A DNA stretch of 64,000 nt from Glandiceps talaboti (taxonomy: Eukaryota > Hemichordata > Enteropneusta > Spengelidae), in the NCBI RefSeq assembly GCF_964340395.1, contig NC_135557.1:2713216-2777215 (forward strand). Direction: 5' to 3'. This document shows, in pieces, positions 13,921 to 25,310 of the stretch (positions are counted from its first letter, which is position 1; the number at the start of each line of letters is the position of its first letter). The position numbers and the translations under genes are program-made. Below the pieces are notes generated by a model. That model was not told the DNA's origin. It saw nothing but the letters and a program-made list of their open reading frames with translations, and made no database searches.

Positions 13921-14492
13921 CTATTGTTTAGAATTGGGAATCATTAGATTATGAGTTCAGTGTTTCCTGGCTGTCAGTGTCACTCACACTCACAGTGTTC
14001 TCCTAACTAACTCTTGTTTTCAATGAACTCTCTCCACAGTTTGCTAATTGGCCGCTTTTTGTCCATTTTTGTTTTGTCAATTTGTACCCCAAGAATCCAT
14101 AGGGTTAGGGTTATATATTATTTGGTGTATTTGAGAATAGATATATGTGATGTTTCAAGGAGTGCATTGATGCAAACACCACTGAAATTGATCATGTTGT
14201 AGTTAAGTAACATCAGTTTTGGTATTCCCCTTTATCGACACTGACTCTGTGAAATTATAATGAGCAATGTCTAACTAGTATTTCAGTACAAAACACCATT
14301 TTTAACAAAACAATGAAAGTAAAAATCAATTTCTCGAAGCACGATCTGTGAAGGCATTGTAACAAAGGATGTACAGTGTTTGGTATTGCAGAATTCAACA
14401 TCGAGTATGTTATCCCCCACAATGTGAGAAGACGCTATATTTGTTTGCATGAAAGTGACGGCATATACAGACTTGATGTAATGAATAGATTA
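13921..14492. other. Non-tandem intron sequence
   Basis: AT-rich unique-looking sequence between the 52-bp and 41-bp arrays. A 62-codon open frame at 14014 has no recognisable similarity and no splice support. Nothing functional is claimed. Confidence 0.6.
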
Positions 14493-14775
14493 TGTTAATT
14501 GTGCTTTGATGGGTAGGATTCACCATTGATGTATGTTAACTGTGATTTGATTGGTAGGGTTCACCATTGATGTATGTTAACTGTGCTTTGATTGGTAGGG
14601 TTCATCATTGATGTATGTTAACTGTGATTTGATTGGGAGGGTTCACCATTGCTGTATGTTAACTGTGATTTGATTGGTAGGGTTCACCATTGATGCATGT
14701 TAATTGTGCTTTGATTGGTAGGGTTCACCATTGATGTATGTTAACTGTACTTTGATTGGTAGGGTTCACCATTGA
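14493..14775 (+). repeat. 41-bp array carrying seven copies of the 3' splice site
   Basis: The unit reads TTTGATTGGTAG|GGTTCACC, then ATTGATGTATGTTAACTGTG. Exon-like starts fall exactly 41 bp apart at 14517, 14558, 14599, 14640, 14681 and 14722, and the real exon starts at 14763. The first 13 or so nt of the exon are part of the unit. Use of an upstream copy shifts the frame and reads into TGA within one unit. Confidence 0.95.
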
Positions 14776-14962
14776 TGGGTGTCAGCATTAAATTAGACGG
14801 CAAACCACAGACATTGTCAGCTAGTGATGGCACATACAGACTGGACAGAATTACATCAGGTTCATATGTAGTTGAGGCCATGAAAGAACATACATTATTT
14901 GATGCCATGACTGTCAAGATAACACCAAATACTCCTCAACTGCCAGATATCATTGCAACAAG
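14763..14962 (+). CDS. NOMO: NOMO exon e (residues 146-211 plus two bases)
   Basis: Acceptor GATTGGTAG, the last of seven tandem copies; donor ACAAG|GTACAG, phase 2. It encodes a full domain core: GVSIKLDGKP, SDGTYRLDRITSGSYVV, then TVKITPNTPQLPDIIAT, one of the most conserved NOMO motifs. The 5' 13 nt lie inside the minisatellite, so this exon edge evolves with the array. Confidence 0.94.
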
Positions 14963-15180
14963 GTACAGTGTCTGTTTATTAACAATAGTATGTGATTTTA
15001 CTAAATCTTGTTGTTAGTGTTAGTCTAGTATTTTATGAAAACCCAGAGTCCATGAACATTCATTTTTACTTCAAACGAATTGTCTTAGAGATGAAGACCT
15101 TAGACTCATGACCTTTGACCTTTGACACCCACATTTGTCAAGTGTTGTTTTTCATACATGAATGTACTTTTGGATTTCAG

Positions 15181-15358
15181 TTTCAATATATGTGGTAAGG
15201 TGACAATTGATAACATGCCTGATAACATCCCAGTAGCAGCACAAAGACAAATTACCATGACAACAGAGGGGGGACAGTCTAAGGATGCCGTTACCATAGC
15301 AACTAAGTCTGATGGTAGTTACTGTTTCCAAGTGAAACCTGGCAACTATGTCATTCAA
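15181..15358 (+). CDS. NOMO: NOMO exon f (residues 212-271)
   Basis: Acceptor TTGGATTTCAG; the first base completes a Ser codon. Donor CAA|GTAAGT, phase 0. It encodes SFNICGKVTI and SDGSYCFQVKPGNYVIQ, the next regulatory-like domain. The intron before it (14963-15180) is only 218 bp and is the one intron without a tandem array; it carries a TGACCTTTGACCTTTGACA motif. Confidence 0.94.
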
Positions 15359-15399
15359 GTAAGTAAGACATGTTGGAAGAGTTAAGAAAGACAGGTATT

Positions 15400-15550
15400 A
15401 TGTACAGATAAACAACAGATTATTGTTCATAGTTTAGTGACAAAACAACAGATTTTGGTAATATTTCATAATTTAGTGACAAGATAACAGTTTCCTGTCA
15501 CATTTTAATAATTCAGTGACAAGATAACAGATTTTGGTAACATTTTAGTA
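15400..15550. repeat. Degenerate ~50-bp repeat, three copies
   Basis: Three diverged copies share TTTAGTGACAA followed by AACAGATT and TTTTGGTAA. They sit directly upstream of the 42-bp array. Confidence 0.7.
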
Positions 15551-16823
15551 ATATGAGTAACATATAAATAAATAAGGCTGGCCTTAGTTGGGTTATGAGT
15601 AACATAGAAATAAATAAGGCTGGCCTTAGGCAGTTGGGTTATGAGTAACATAGAAATAAATAAGGCTGGCCTTAGTTGGGTTATGAGTAACATAGAAATA
15701 AATAAGGCTGGCCTTAGTTGGGTTATGAGTAACATAGAAATAAATAAGGCTGGCCTTAGTTGGGCTATGAGTAACATAGAAATAAATAAGGCTGGCCTTA
15801 GTTGGGTTATGAGTAACATAGAAATAAATAAGGCTGGCCTTAGTTGGGCTATGAGTAACATAGAAATAAATAAGGCTGGCCTTAGTCAGTTGGGTTATGA
15901 GTAACATATAAATAAATAAGGCTGGCCTTAGTCAGTTGGGTTATGAGTAACATAGAAATAAATAAGGCTGGGCTTAGTTGGGTTATGAGTAACATAGAAA
16001 TAAATAAGGCTGGCCTTAGTTGGGCTATGAGTAACATAGAAATAAATAAGGCTGGCCTTAGTTGGGTTATGAGTAACATAGAAATAAATAAGGCTGGCCT
16101 TAGTTGGGCTATGAGTAACATAGAAATAAATAAGTCTGGCCTTAGTCAGTTGGGTTATGAGTAACATATAAATAAATAAGGCTGGGCTTAGTTGGGTTAT
16201 GAGTAACATAGAAATAAATAAGTCTGGCCTTAGTCAGTTGGGTTATGAGTAACATATAAATAAATAAGGCTGGCCTTAGTTGGGTTATGAGTAACATAGA
16301 AATAAATAAGTCTGGCCTTAGTCAGTTGGGTTATGAGTAACATATAAATAAATAAGGCTGGGCTTAGTTGGGTTATGAGTAACATAGAAATAAATAAGGC
16401 TGGCCTTAGTTGGGTTATGAGTAACATAGAAATAAATAAGACTGGCCTTAGTTGGGTTATCAGTAAGATAGAAATAAATAAGACTGGCCTTAGTTGGGTT
16501 ATCAGTAAGATAGAAATAAATAAGGCTGGCCTTAGTTGGGTTATGAGTAACATAGAAATAAATAAGGCTGGCCTTAGTCAGTTGGGTTATGAGTAACATA
16601 GAAATAAATAAGGCTGGCCTTAGTTGGGTTATGAGTAACATAGAAATAAATAAGGCTGGCCTTAGTTGGGTTATGAGTAACATAGAAATAAATAAGACTG
16701 GCCTTAGTTGGGTTATGAGTAACATAGAAATAAATAAGGCTGGCCTTAGTTGGGTTATGAGTAACATAGAAATAAATAAGGCTGGCCTTAGTTGGGTTAT
16801 GAGTAACATAGAAATAAATACAA
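15551..16823. repeat. 42/46-bp minisatellite, ~30 copies
   Basis: The unit contains ATGAGTAACATAGAAATAAA, TAAGGCTGGCCTTAG and TTGGGTT. Some copies insert four bases (TTAGTCAGTTGG), making 46 bp. Because 42 is a multiple of three, both strands show open 14-residue peptide repeats (such as SNIEINKAGLSWVM). These break at each 46-bp copy and are not coding. Confidence 0.95.
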
Positions 16824-16878
16824 CTTCCATAAGCATAATTATGACTGTTTGTTAATGTTTGTTTGTTTCCTCACCCAG

Positions 16879-17020
16879 GTTGTTGTCAGTGATGTAGAAG
16901 TGAAAGCAGGCATAAAATTGATTCCATCACAACACACGGTTACTGTTATCAATAAACCAATACTTGATATGCACTTCACTCAGTTTAGAGCATCTGTTAT
17001 GGGTCAAGTCAATTGTTTAG
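16879..17020 (+). CDS. NOMO: NOMO exon g (residues 272-318 plus one base)
   Basis: Acceptor TTCCTCACCCAG, donor TTAG|GTAAGT, phase 1. It encodes VVVSDVEVKAGIKLIPSQ, NKPILDMHFTQFRASVMG and QVNCL; the next exon starts with the TCG of the conserved CLDTCG. The last 25 nt of this exon are copy 1 of a 48-bp array that repeats the donor four more times in the same phase. Confidence 0.94.
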
Positions 17021-17261
17021 GTAAGTTGACTAAGGACAGTTGTTATTGGTCAAGTCAATTGTTTACTGGTAAGTTTACTAAGGACAGTTGTTATTGGTCA
17101 AGTCAATTGTTTACTGGTAAGTTTACTAAGGACAGTTGTTATTGGTCAAGTCAATTGTTTACTGGTAAGTTTACTAAGGACAGTTGTTATTGGTCAAGTC
17201 AATTGTTTACTGGTAAGTTTACTAAGGACAGTTGTTATTGGTCAAGTCAAAGGACTTTGCA
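16996..17261 (+). repeat. 48-bp array carrying five donor sites, all in frame
   Basis: Copy 1 (46 bp) straddles the exon end at 17020. Copies start at 17042, 17090, 17138, 17186 and 17234. Each full copy holds CAATTGTTTACTG|GTAAGTTT, so extra donors are at 17069, 17117, 17165 and 17213; the last copy lacks the donor. The frame is open to 17277, and each step adds 16 codons, beginning GK(L/F)TKDSCYWSSQLFT. Confidence 0.95.
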
Positions 17262-17366
17262 AACATTTGTATTGTAAATAAAAAAATAAAATTTATTTTG
17301 ATGTGTCAGCGGAAATTGATTTGTCGACATTTGATTAAGTAAATTGATATAATGTTTTGATTTCAG

Positions 17367-17498
17367 ATACATGTGGTAGTTTGTCTATGAGTCTAGTATC
17401 GCTAGATAGAGATGGTGATGTTAGACAAATACAGATATCACAGGCAACCAAACAAGCTTCATTTATTATACATAATGTCTTACCTGGCAAATACACTG
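17367..17498 (+). CDS. NOMO: NOMO exon h (residues 319-362 plus one base)
   Basis: Acceptor TTGATTTCAG; the first two bases complete Asp of CLDTCG. Donor ACACTG|GTGAGT, phase 1. It encodes TCGSLSMSLVSLDRDG and FIIHNVLPGKYT, the end of one lumenal domain. The exon 3' end and donor are duplicated 50 bp downstream. Confidence 0.94.
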
Positions 17499-17582
17499 GT
17501 GAGTTATTATATGTTTGTATTCCAATGTCTTGCCTAGCAAATACACTGGTGAGTTATTATGCATTTGTATTCCAATGTCTTG
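17474..17582 (+). repeat. 50-bp duplication of exon end and donor
   Basis: AATGTCTTACCTGGCAAATA plus CACTG|GTGAGTTATTAT recurs at 17524 with a second donor at 17549. A third, truncated copy starts at 17574. A 50-nt extension would shift the reading frame. Confidence 0.9.
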
Positions 17583-17869
17583 ACAGTTTTCCTTTAATTA
17601 TAGAGTTCTGTAAGTGCATCCATCCATCCATACTTTCATGTAGTTACACTCATATCTCTGGCAGGCACCAACTGATTTCAACCAAACATTGCATAAAGGT
17701 AACATACTATGTGAGACATATGTACGCCACTGTGTTTTATGACCAAATGAAATTTGGTCAAATGGCAATCATATTTGTTGTTAAATTTCACAATATGCAT
17801 CATAATGTTGGAGCTACATGTATAATACATAGTGACTCCATTTAAGTGCCTTCACCCATATTATCAAAT

Positions 17870-18455
17870 ATGAGCTTCCTTTAATAAGACCCAACCTTTG
17901 ACCTTGAAAGTCTTCTTCAAGGTCAAATAACCAAATTTGTGTTATCCTCATAGCTTTTTGAATAAAATATTTCAAAAGATTATGATATTGTAATCATATC
18001 TTGGTTTTTACTATGTGAGGTATATGCACGTTACTTAATTTGATGACCTTCACCTGAATAACAAAATGGCAGCCATGTTTGTGATAAAAAAAGCACATTT
18101 TGCCTGTTATCGCCAAAAGGTTGAGACATATGGACACCATTCAAGTGTCTACCCTCACATTATCAATGATGAGCATTCTAATGAGACATCGACCTTTGAC
18201 CTTGACAGCGATTTGCCAAAATTTTTCTTTTATGTTAACTCAAGAAGTTAAATAAACAAAGACTTCATTTAAATGTCTATGACCCAAAGGTCAGCTTTCT
18301 TTGCATATCTTGACCTTTGACCTTGATCTGCATATACAAGATCAAATATCAAATTAGTCAATAAATTATGAAGTTTTGTATTTCTAGACACCATTCAGAT
18401 TTGCACAATAACTTTGCCACAAAACATACAAGTTTGGGCTATGTCTTCAATTGAA
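17870..18455. repeat. Dispersed repeat family X, tandem-like second locus
   Basis: Two partial copies of the family seen at 6868-7200. Diagnostic pieces are ACCTTTGACCTTGAAAG (17894), CATTATCAATGATGAGCATT (18159) and CTTGACCTTTGACCTTGATC (18309). The arrangement TGACCT-T-TGACCT matches the DR1 spacing of nuclear-receptor half-sites. No coding potential was seen. Confidence 0.7.
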
Positions 18456-18482
18456 GGCTTGTTCACACTGACAAACTAAATC

Positions 18483-19675
18483 TACCAATTGATATGACTG
18501 TTAATTTAATTGATATGGGTGTTAATTTAATTGATATGAGTGTTAATTTAATTGATATGAGTGTTAATTTAATTGATATGAGTGTTAATTTAATTGATAT
18601 AAGTGTTAATTTAATTGATATGAGTGTTAATTTAATTGATATGAGTGTTAATTTAATTGATATAAGTGTTAATTTAATTGATATGAGTGTTAATTTAATT
18701 GATATGAGTGTTAATTTGATAGATATGAGTGTCAATTTAATTGATATGAGTGTTAATTTAATTGATATGAGTGTTAATTTAATTGATATGAGTGTTAATT
18801 TAATTGATATGAGTGTTAATTTAATTGATATGAGTGTTAATTTAATTGATATAAGTGTTAATTTAATTGATATGAGTGTTAATTTAATTGATATGAGTGT
18901 TAATTTAATTGATATAAGTGTTAATTTAATTGATATGAGTGTTAATTTAATTGATATGAGTGTTAATTTGATAGATATGAGTGTCAATTTAATTGATATG
19001 AGTGTTAATTTAATTGATATGAGTGTTAATTTAATTGATATGAGTGTTAATTTAATTGATATAAGTGTTAATTTAATTGATATGAGTGTTAATTTAATTG
19101 ATATGAGAGTTAATTTAATTGATATGAGTGTTAATTTGATAGATATGAGTGTTAATTTAATTGATATGAGTGTTAATTTAATTGATATGAGTGTTAATTT
19201 AATTGATATGAGTGTTAATTTAATTGATATAAGTGTTAATTTAATTGATATGAGTGTTAATTTAATTGATATGAGTGTTAATTTAATTGATATGAGTGTT
19301 AATTTAATTGATATGAGTGTTCATTTAATTGATATGAGTGTTAATTTAATTGATATAAGTGTTAATTTAATTGATATGAGTGTTAATGCAATTGATATAA
19401 GTGTTAATTTAATTGATATGAGTGTTAATTTAATTGATATGTGTTAATTTAATTGATATGAGTGTTAATATAATTGATATAAGTGTTAATTTAATTGATA
19501 TGAGTGTTAATTTAATTGATATAAGTGTTAATTTAATTGATATGAGTGTTAATTTAATTGATATAAGTGTTAATTTAATTGATATGAGTGTTAATTTAAT
19601 TGATATAAGTGTTAATTTAATTGATATGAGTGTTAATTTAATTGATATGAGTGTTAATTTAATTGATATGAGTGT
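18483..19675. repeat. 21-bp minisatellite, ~57 copies
   Basis: The unit is GTTAATTTAATTGATATGAG plus T, with GATATAAG and TTTGATAGAT variants recurring in the same order (18710 and 18967). The 21-bp step leaves both strands open, giving a spurious 317-codon + frame and 174- and 85-codon minus frames. Confidence 0.96.
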
Positions 19676-20030
19676 CAAAGTGGCCATATGGTTGAGGATT
19701 GGATATTTATTTTTGGATTTTTATTTTATAAATCAATTTTATTATGGCATCCTACTTGAAAGGTAATGTGAAACAACATATGCCAAGTCTTTGTTTGTAA
19801 CTCAATAAATTGCAAAACTCTAAACAATGCGTCAAATGTTTGTTATTGTAAGTACAATATCAAACCTTTTAACACATTTGTTGATATTTTGCAATGTATT
19901 TAGTTACAAATCAGGGCTGTTCTATATTGTTTCACATTACCTTTCAAGTAGGATGCCATAATAAAATTGTTTTTATAAATTAAAAATCCAAAATAAATAT
20001 CCAATCCTCAACCATATGGCCACTTTGAGT
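19674..20030. mobile_element. MITE-like element with ~100-bp terminal inverted repeats
   Basis: The left arm starts TCAAAGTGGCCATATGGTTG and runs to about 19775. The right arm (about 19925-20026) is its near-perfect reverse complement. The ~150-bp interior has no coding potential. Minisatellite sequence lies on both sides (GATATGAGTG at left, GTTAATTGATGTAAGTGTTA at right), so it appears inserted into the 21-bp array. No clean target-site duplication could be assigned. Confidence 0.85.
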
Positions 20031-20100
20031 TAATTGATGTAAGTGTTAAGTCAATTGTTGTGAACATACCAGCATATATAATGCTTTGGATTCTATCTTC

Positions 20101-20185
20101 AATGAAGACTTGGTACTTCTGAATTATCATTCCTTATTGTTTAATGAAGACTTGGTACTTCTGAATAATCATTCCTTATTATTTA
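20101..20185. repeat. 42-bp duplication before the acceptor
   Basis: AATGAAGACTTGGTACTTCT begins at 20101 and again at 20143. The second copy ends about ten bases before the acceptor TTACTTGTTACAG at 20195. Confidence 0.85.
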
Positions 20186-20195
20186 CTTGTTACAG

Positions 20196-20332
20196 CTACA
20201 ATAAACCGAGAAGATTGGTGTTGGATGGAGAAAACACTGACTTTGGAAGTCATTGATAGTGATATACAGGGACTCCAATTTATACAATCTGGCTATGTTA
20301 TCAAATGTACTACCTCTCACAATGTGAAATTG
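20196..20332 (+). CDS. NOMO: NOMO exon i (residues 363-408)
   Basis: Acceptor TTACTTGTTACAG; two bases complete an Ala codon. Donor TTG|GTAAGT, phase 0. It encodes EDWCWMEKTLTLEV, conserved as EDWCW in vertebrates, then SGYVIKCTTSHNVKL. The last 26 nt (from 20307) are the first copy of a 36-bp array that repeats the donor. Confidence 0.94.
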
Positions 20333-21045
20333 GTAAGTTAAAGTACTACCTCTCACAATGTGAAATTGGTAAGTTAAAGTACTACCTCTCACAATGTGAA
20401 ATTGGTAAGTTAATGTACTACCTCTCACAATGTGAAATTGGTAAGTTAACGTACTACCTCACAATGTGAAATTGGTAAGTTAATATACTACCTCTCACAA
20501 TGTGAAATTGGTAAGTTAATGTACTACCTCTCAATGTGAAATAGGTAAGTTAACATACTACCTCTCAAGACAATGTGAAATTGGTAAGTTAATGTACTAT
20601 CTCTGACAATGTGAAATTGGTAAGTTAACATACTACCTCTCAAGACAATGTGAAATTGGTAAGTTAATGTACTATCTCTCACAATGTGAAATTGGTAAGT
20701 TAATGTACTACCTCTCACAATGTGAAATTGGTCAGTTAACAAACTACCTCTCACAATGTGAAATTGGTAAGTTAATGTACTACCTCTCACAATGTGAAAT
20801 TGGTCAGTTAATGTACTACCTCTCACAATGTGAAATTGGTCAGTTAATGTACTACCTCTCACAATGTGAAATTGGTCAGTTAACAAACTACCTCTCACCA
20901 TGTGAAATTGGTAAGTTAATGTACTACCTCTCACAATGTGAAATTGGTCAGTTAATGTACTACCTCTCACAATGTGAAATTGGTCAGTTAACAAACTACC
21001 TCTCACAATGTGAAATTGGTCAGTTAACAAACTACCTCTAACCAT
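20307..21045 (+). repeat. 36-bp array carrying ~20 copies of exon end plus donor
   Basis: The unit is GTACTACCTCTCACAATGTG, AAATTG|GTAAGTTAA(A/T). The first donors are at 20333, 20369, 20405 and 20441. Read in the exon frame, each donor is followed at once by TAA (GTA AGT TAA). Reading by eye, 13 copies keep GTAAGT and 7, all in the distal half, have GTCAGT. Confidence 0.95.
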
Positions 21046-21123
21046 GTGAAATTTATAAATCTAATTCAGCTTTCAGCAAGTGATTGCTCCCTCATTGAAA
21101 TATTTTACATTTTGTCACAACAG

Positions 21124-21272
21124 CGTTACTACCACGTTGGGAACCATAGCAACAGTGGCAAATTTGAAATGGAGAAAGGCTACAGTCAGTTTTGTTTGTC
21201 TGAAACTGGTCAGTACAAGATATTTCCTACATCCTGCCATCAGTTTGAACTGGAAGAATATATATATGACAC
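21124..21272 (+). CDS. NOMO: NOMO exon j (residues 409-457 plus two bases)
   Basis: Acceptor TTTGTCACAACAG, donor GACAC|GTAAGT, phase 2. It encodes RYYHVGNHSNSGKFEMEKG and FCLSETGQYKIFPTSCHQFE, then YIYDT. An alternative AG at 21076 gives an unrelated frame and was rejected. The last 12-15 nt are the seed of a 4-kb array. Confidence 0.93.
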
Positions 21273-24200
21273 GTAAGTTACTTAGTAATATCAAATAATA
21301 TTATATATATGACATGTAAGTTACTTAGTAATATCAAATAATATTATACATATGACATGTAAGTTACTTAGTAATATCAAATAATATTATACATATGAAA
21401 TGTAAGTTACTTAGTAATATCAAATAATATTATACATATGACATGTAAGTTACTTAGTAATATCAAATAATATTATACATATGACATGTAAGTTACTTAG
21501 TAATATCAAATAATATTATACATATGACATGTAAGTTACTTAGTAATATCAAATAATATTATACATATGAAATGTAAGTTACTTAGTAATATCAAATAAT
21601 ATTATATATATGACATGTAAGTTACTTAGTAATATCAAATAATAATATACATATGACATGTAAGTTACTTAGTAATATCAAATAATAATATACATATGAC
21701 ATGTAAGTTACTTAGTAATATCAAATAATATTATACATATGACATGTAAGTTACTTAGTAATATCAAATAATATTATATATATGAAATGTAAGTTACTTA
21801 GTAATATCAAATAATATTATACATATGACATGTAAGTTACTTAGTAATATCAAATAATATTATACATATGAAATGTAAGTTACTTAGTAATATCAAATAA
21901 TATTATACATATGACATGTAAGTTACTTAGTAATATCAAATAATATTATATATATGAAATGTAAGTTACTTAGTAATATCAAATAATAATATACATATGA
22001 AATGTAAGTTACTTAGTAATATCAAATAATATTATACATATGACACGTAAGTTACTTAGTAATATCAAATAATATTATACATATGACATGTAAGTTACTT
22101 AGTAATATCAAATAATATTATATATATGAAATGTAAGTTACTTAGTAATATCAAATAATATTATATATATGACATGTAAGTTACTTAGTAATATCAAATA
22201 ATGTTATACATATGACATGTAAGTTACTTAGTAATATCAAATAATAATATACATATGACATGTAAGTTACTTAGTAATATCAAATAATAATATACATATG
22301 AAATGTAAGTTACTTAGTAATATCAAATAATATTATACATATGACATGTAAGTTACTTAGTAATATCAAATAATATTATATATATGAAATGTAAGTTACT
22401 TAGTAATATCAAATAATATTATATATATGACATGTAAGTTACTTAGTAATATCAAATAATATTATACATATGACATGTAAGTTACTTAGTAATATCAAAT
22501 AATATTATATATATGACATGTAAGTTACTTAGTAATATCAAATAATATTATACATATGACATGTAAGTTACTTAGTAATATCAAATAATATTATACACAT
22601 GACATGTAAGTTACTTAGTAATATCAAATAATATTATACACATGACATGTAAGTTACTTAGTAATATCAAATAATAATATACATATGACATGTAAGTTAC
22701 TTAGTAATATCAAATAATGTTATACATATGAAATGTAAGTTACTTAGTAATATCAAATAATAATATACATATGAAATGTAAGTTACTTAGTAATATCAAA
22801 TAATATTATACATATGAAATGTAAGTTACTTAGTAATATCAAATAATATTATACATATGACATGTAAGTTACTTAGTAATATCAAATAATAATATACATA
22901 TGACATGTAAGTTACTTAGTAATATCAAATAATAATATACATATGAAATGTAAGTTACTTAGTAATATCAAATAATAATATACATATGAAATGTAAGTTA
23001 CTTAGTAATATCAAATAATATTATACATATGAAATGTAAGTTACTTAGTAATATCAAATAATATACATATGACATGTAAGTTACTTAGTAATATCAAATA
23101 ATATTATATATATGAAATGTAAGTTACTTAGTAATATCAAATAATATTATACACATGACATGTAAGTTACTTAGTAATATCAAATAATATTATACATATG
23201 ACATGTAAGTTACTTAGTAATATCAAATAATATTATACATATGAAATGTAAGTTACTTAGTAATATCAAATAATAATATACATATGAAATGTAAGTTACT
23301 TAGTAATATCAAATAATATTATACATATGAAATGTAAGTTACTTAGTAATATCAAATAATATTATACATATGACATGTAAGTTACTTAGTAATATCAAAT
23401 AATATTATACATATGACATGTAAGTTACTTAGTAATATCAAATAATATATATATGAAATGTAAGTTACTTAGTAATATCAAATAATATTATACATATGAC
23501 ATGTAAGTTACTTAGTAATATCAAATAATATACATATGAAATGTAAGTTACTTAGTAATATCAAATAATATTATATATATGACATGTAAGTTACTTAGTA
23601 ATATCAAATAATATTATACATATGACATGTAAGTTACTTAGTAATATCAAATAATATTATATATATGACATGTAAGTTACTTAGTAATATCAAATAATAT
23701 TATACATATGACATGTAAGTTACTTAGTAATATCAAATAATATTATATATATGACATGTAAGTTACTTAGTAATATCAAATAATATTATATATATGACAT
23801 GTAAGTTACTTAGTAATATCAAATAATATACATATGACATGTAAGTTACTTAGTAATATCAATTAATAATATACATATGACATGTAAGTTACTTAGTAAT
23901 ATCAAATAATAATATACATATGAAATGTAAGTTACTTAGTAATATCAATTAATAATATACATATGACATGTAAGTTACTTAGTAATATCAAATAATATTA
24001 TATATATGACATGTAAGTTACTTAGTAATATCAAATAATATTATACATATGACATGTAAGTTACTTAGTAATATCAAATAATATTATATATTTGACATGT
24101 AAGTTACTTAGTAATATCAAATAATATACATATGACATGTAAGTTACTTAGTAATATCAAATAATATTATACATATGAAATGTAAGTTACTTAGTAATAT

Positions 24201-25229
24201 CAAATAATATACATATGACATGTAAGTTACTTAGTAATATCAAATAATAATATACATATGACATGTAAGTTACTTAGTAATATCAAATAATATTATACAT
24301 ATGAAATGTAAGTTACTTAGTAATATCAAATAATATTATACATATGACATGTAAGTTACTTAGTAATATCAAATAATATTATACATATGACATGTAAGTT
24401 ACTTAGTAATATCAAATAATATTATACATATGAAATGTAAGTTACTTAGTAATATCAAATAATATTATACATATGACATGTAAGTTACTTAGTAATATCA
24501 AATAATATTATATATATGACATGTAAGTTACTTAGTAATATCAAATAATATTATACATATGACATGTAAGTTACTTAGTAATATCAAATAATATTATACA
24601 TATGAAATGTAAGTTACTTAGTAATATCAAATAATATACATATGACATGTAAGTTACTTAGTAATATCAAATAATAATATACATATGACATGTAAGTTAC
24701 TTAGTAATATCAAATAATATTATACATATGAAATGTAAGTTACTTAGTAATATCAAATAATATTATACATATGACATGTAAGTTACTTAGTAATATCAAA
24801 TAATATTATACATATGACATGTAAGTTACTTAGTAATATCAAATAATATTATACATATGAAATGTAAGTTACTTAGTAATATCAAATAATATTATACATA
24901 TGACATGTAAGTTACTTAGTAATATCAAATAATATTATATATATGACATGTAAGTTACTTAGTAATATCAAATAATATTATACATATGACATGTAAGTTA
25001 CTTAGTAATATCAAATAATATTATACATATGACATGTAAGTTACTTAGTAATATCAAATAATAATATACATATGACATGTAAGTTACTTAGTAATATCAA
25101 ATAATAATATACATATGACATGTAAGTTACTTAGTAATATCAAATAATAATATACATATGACATGTAAGTTACTTAGTAATATCAAATAATAATATACAT
25201 ATGAAATGTAAGTTACTTAGTAATATCAA
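21258..25229 (+). repeat. 43-bp array, ~92 copies, each with a perfect GTAAGT donor
   Basis: The unit is TATATGACAT|GTAAGTTACT, TAGTAATATCAAATAATATTA. The genuine exon end (TATATGACAC|GTAAGT) is copy 1, and copy 2 has its GT at 21316. Variants are GAAATG for GACATG and a 3-bp loss (AATAATATACAT). A block around 24201 is repeated at 24628 (427 bp apart, ten units minus 3). In the exon frame, reading through the first donor meets TAA immediately. Confidence 0.96.
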
Positions 25230-25310
25230 AGCCAATTGAGTGTATTTATGTTATGATATTACTGAATAATGGTAGCAGTGACGGCATGTGGTAGCAGTAG
25301 GATTTGAAAC

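Noticed and set aside
15505-16855. 14-residue repeat proteins (SNIEINKAGLSWVM and minus-strand LITQLRPALFIS)
   Set aside because: Caused by the 42-bp unit; the frame breaks at each 46-bp copy, so no selection for coding is visible.
18494-19766. 317-codon SVNLIDM repeat protein
   Set aside because: By-product of a 21-bp array; the opposite strand is equally open.
21077-21123. Alternative earlier start of exon j at the AG at 21076
   Set aside because: It would read an unrelated frame; the 21124 start continues the NOMO match (GQYKIFPTSCHQFE) in phase.
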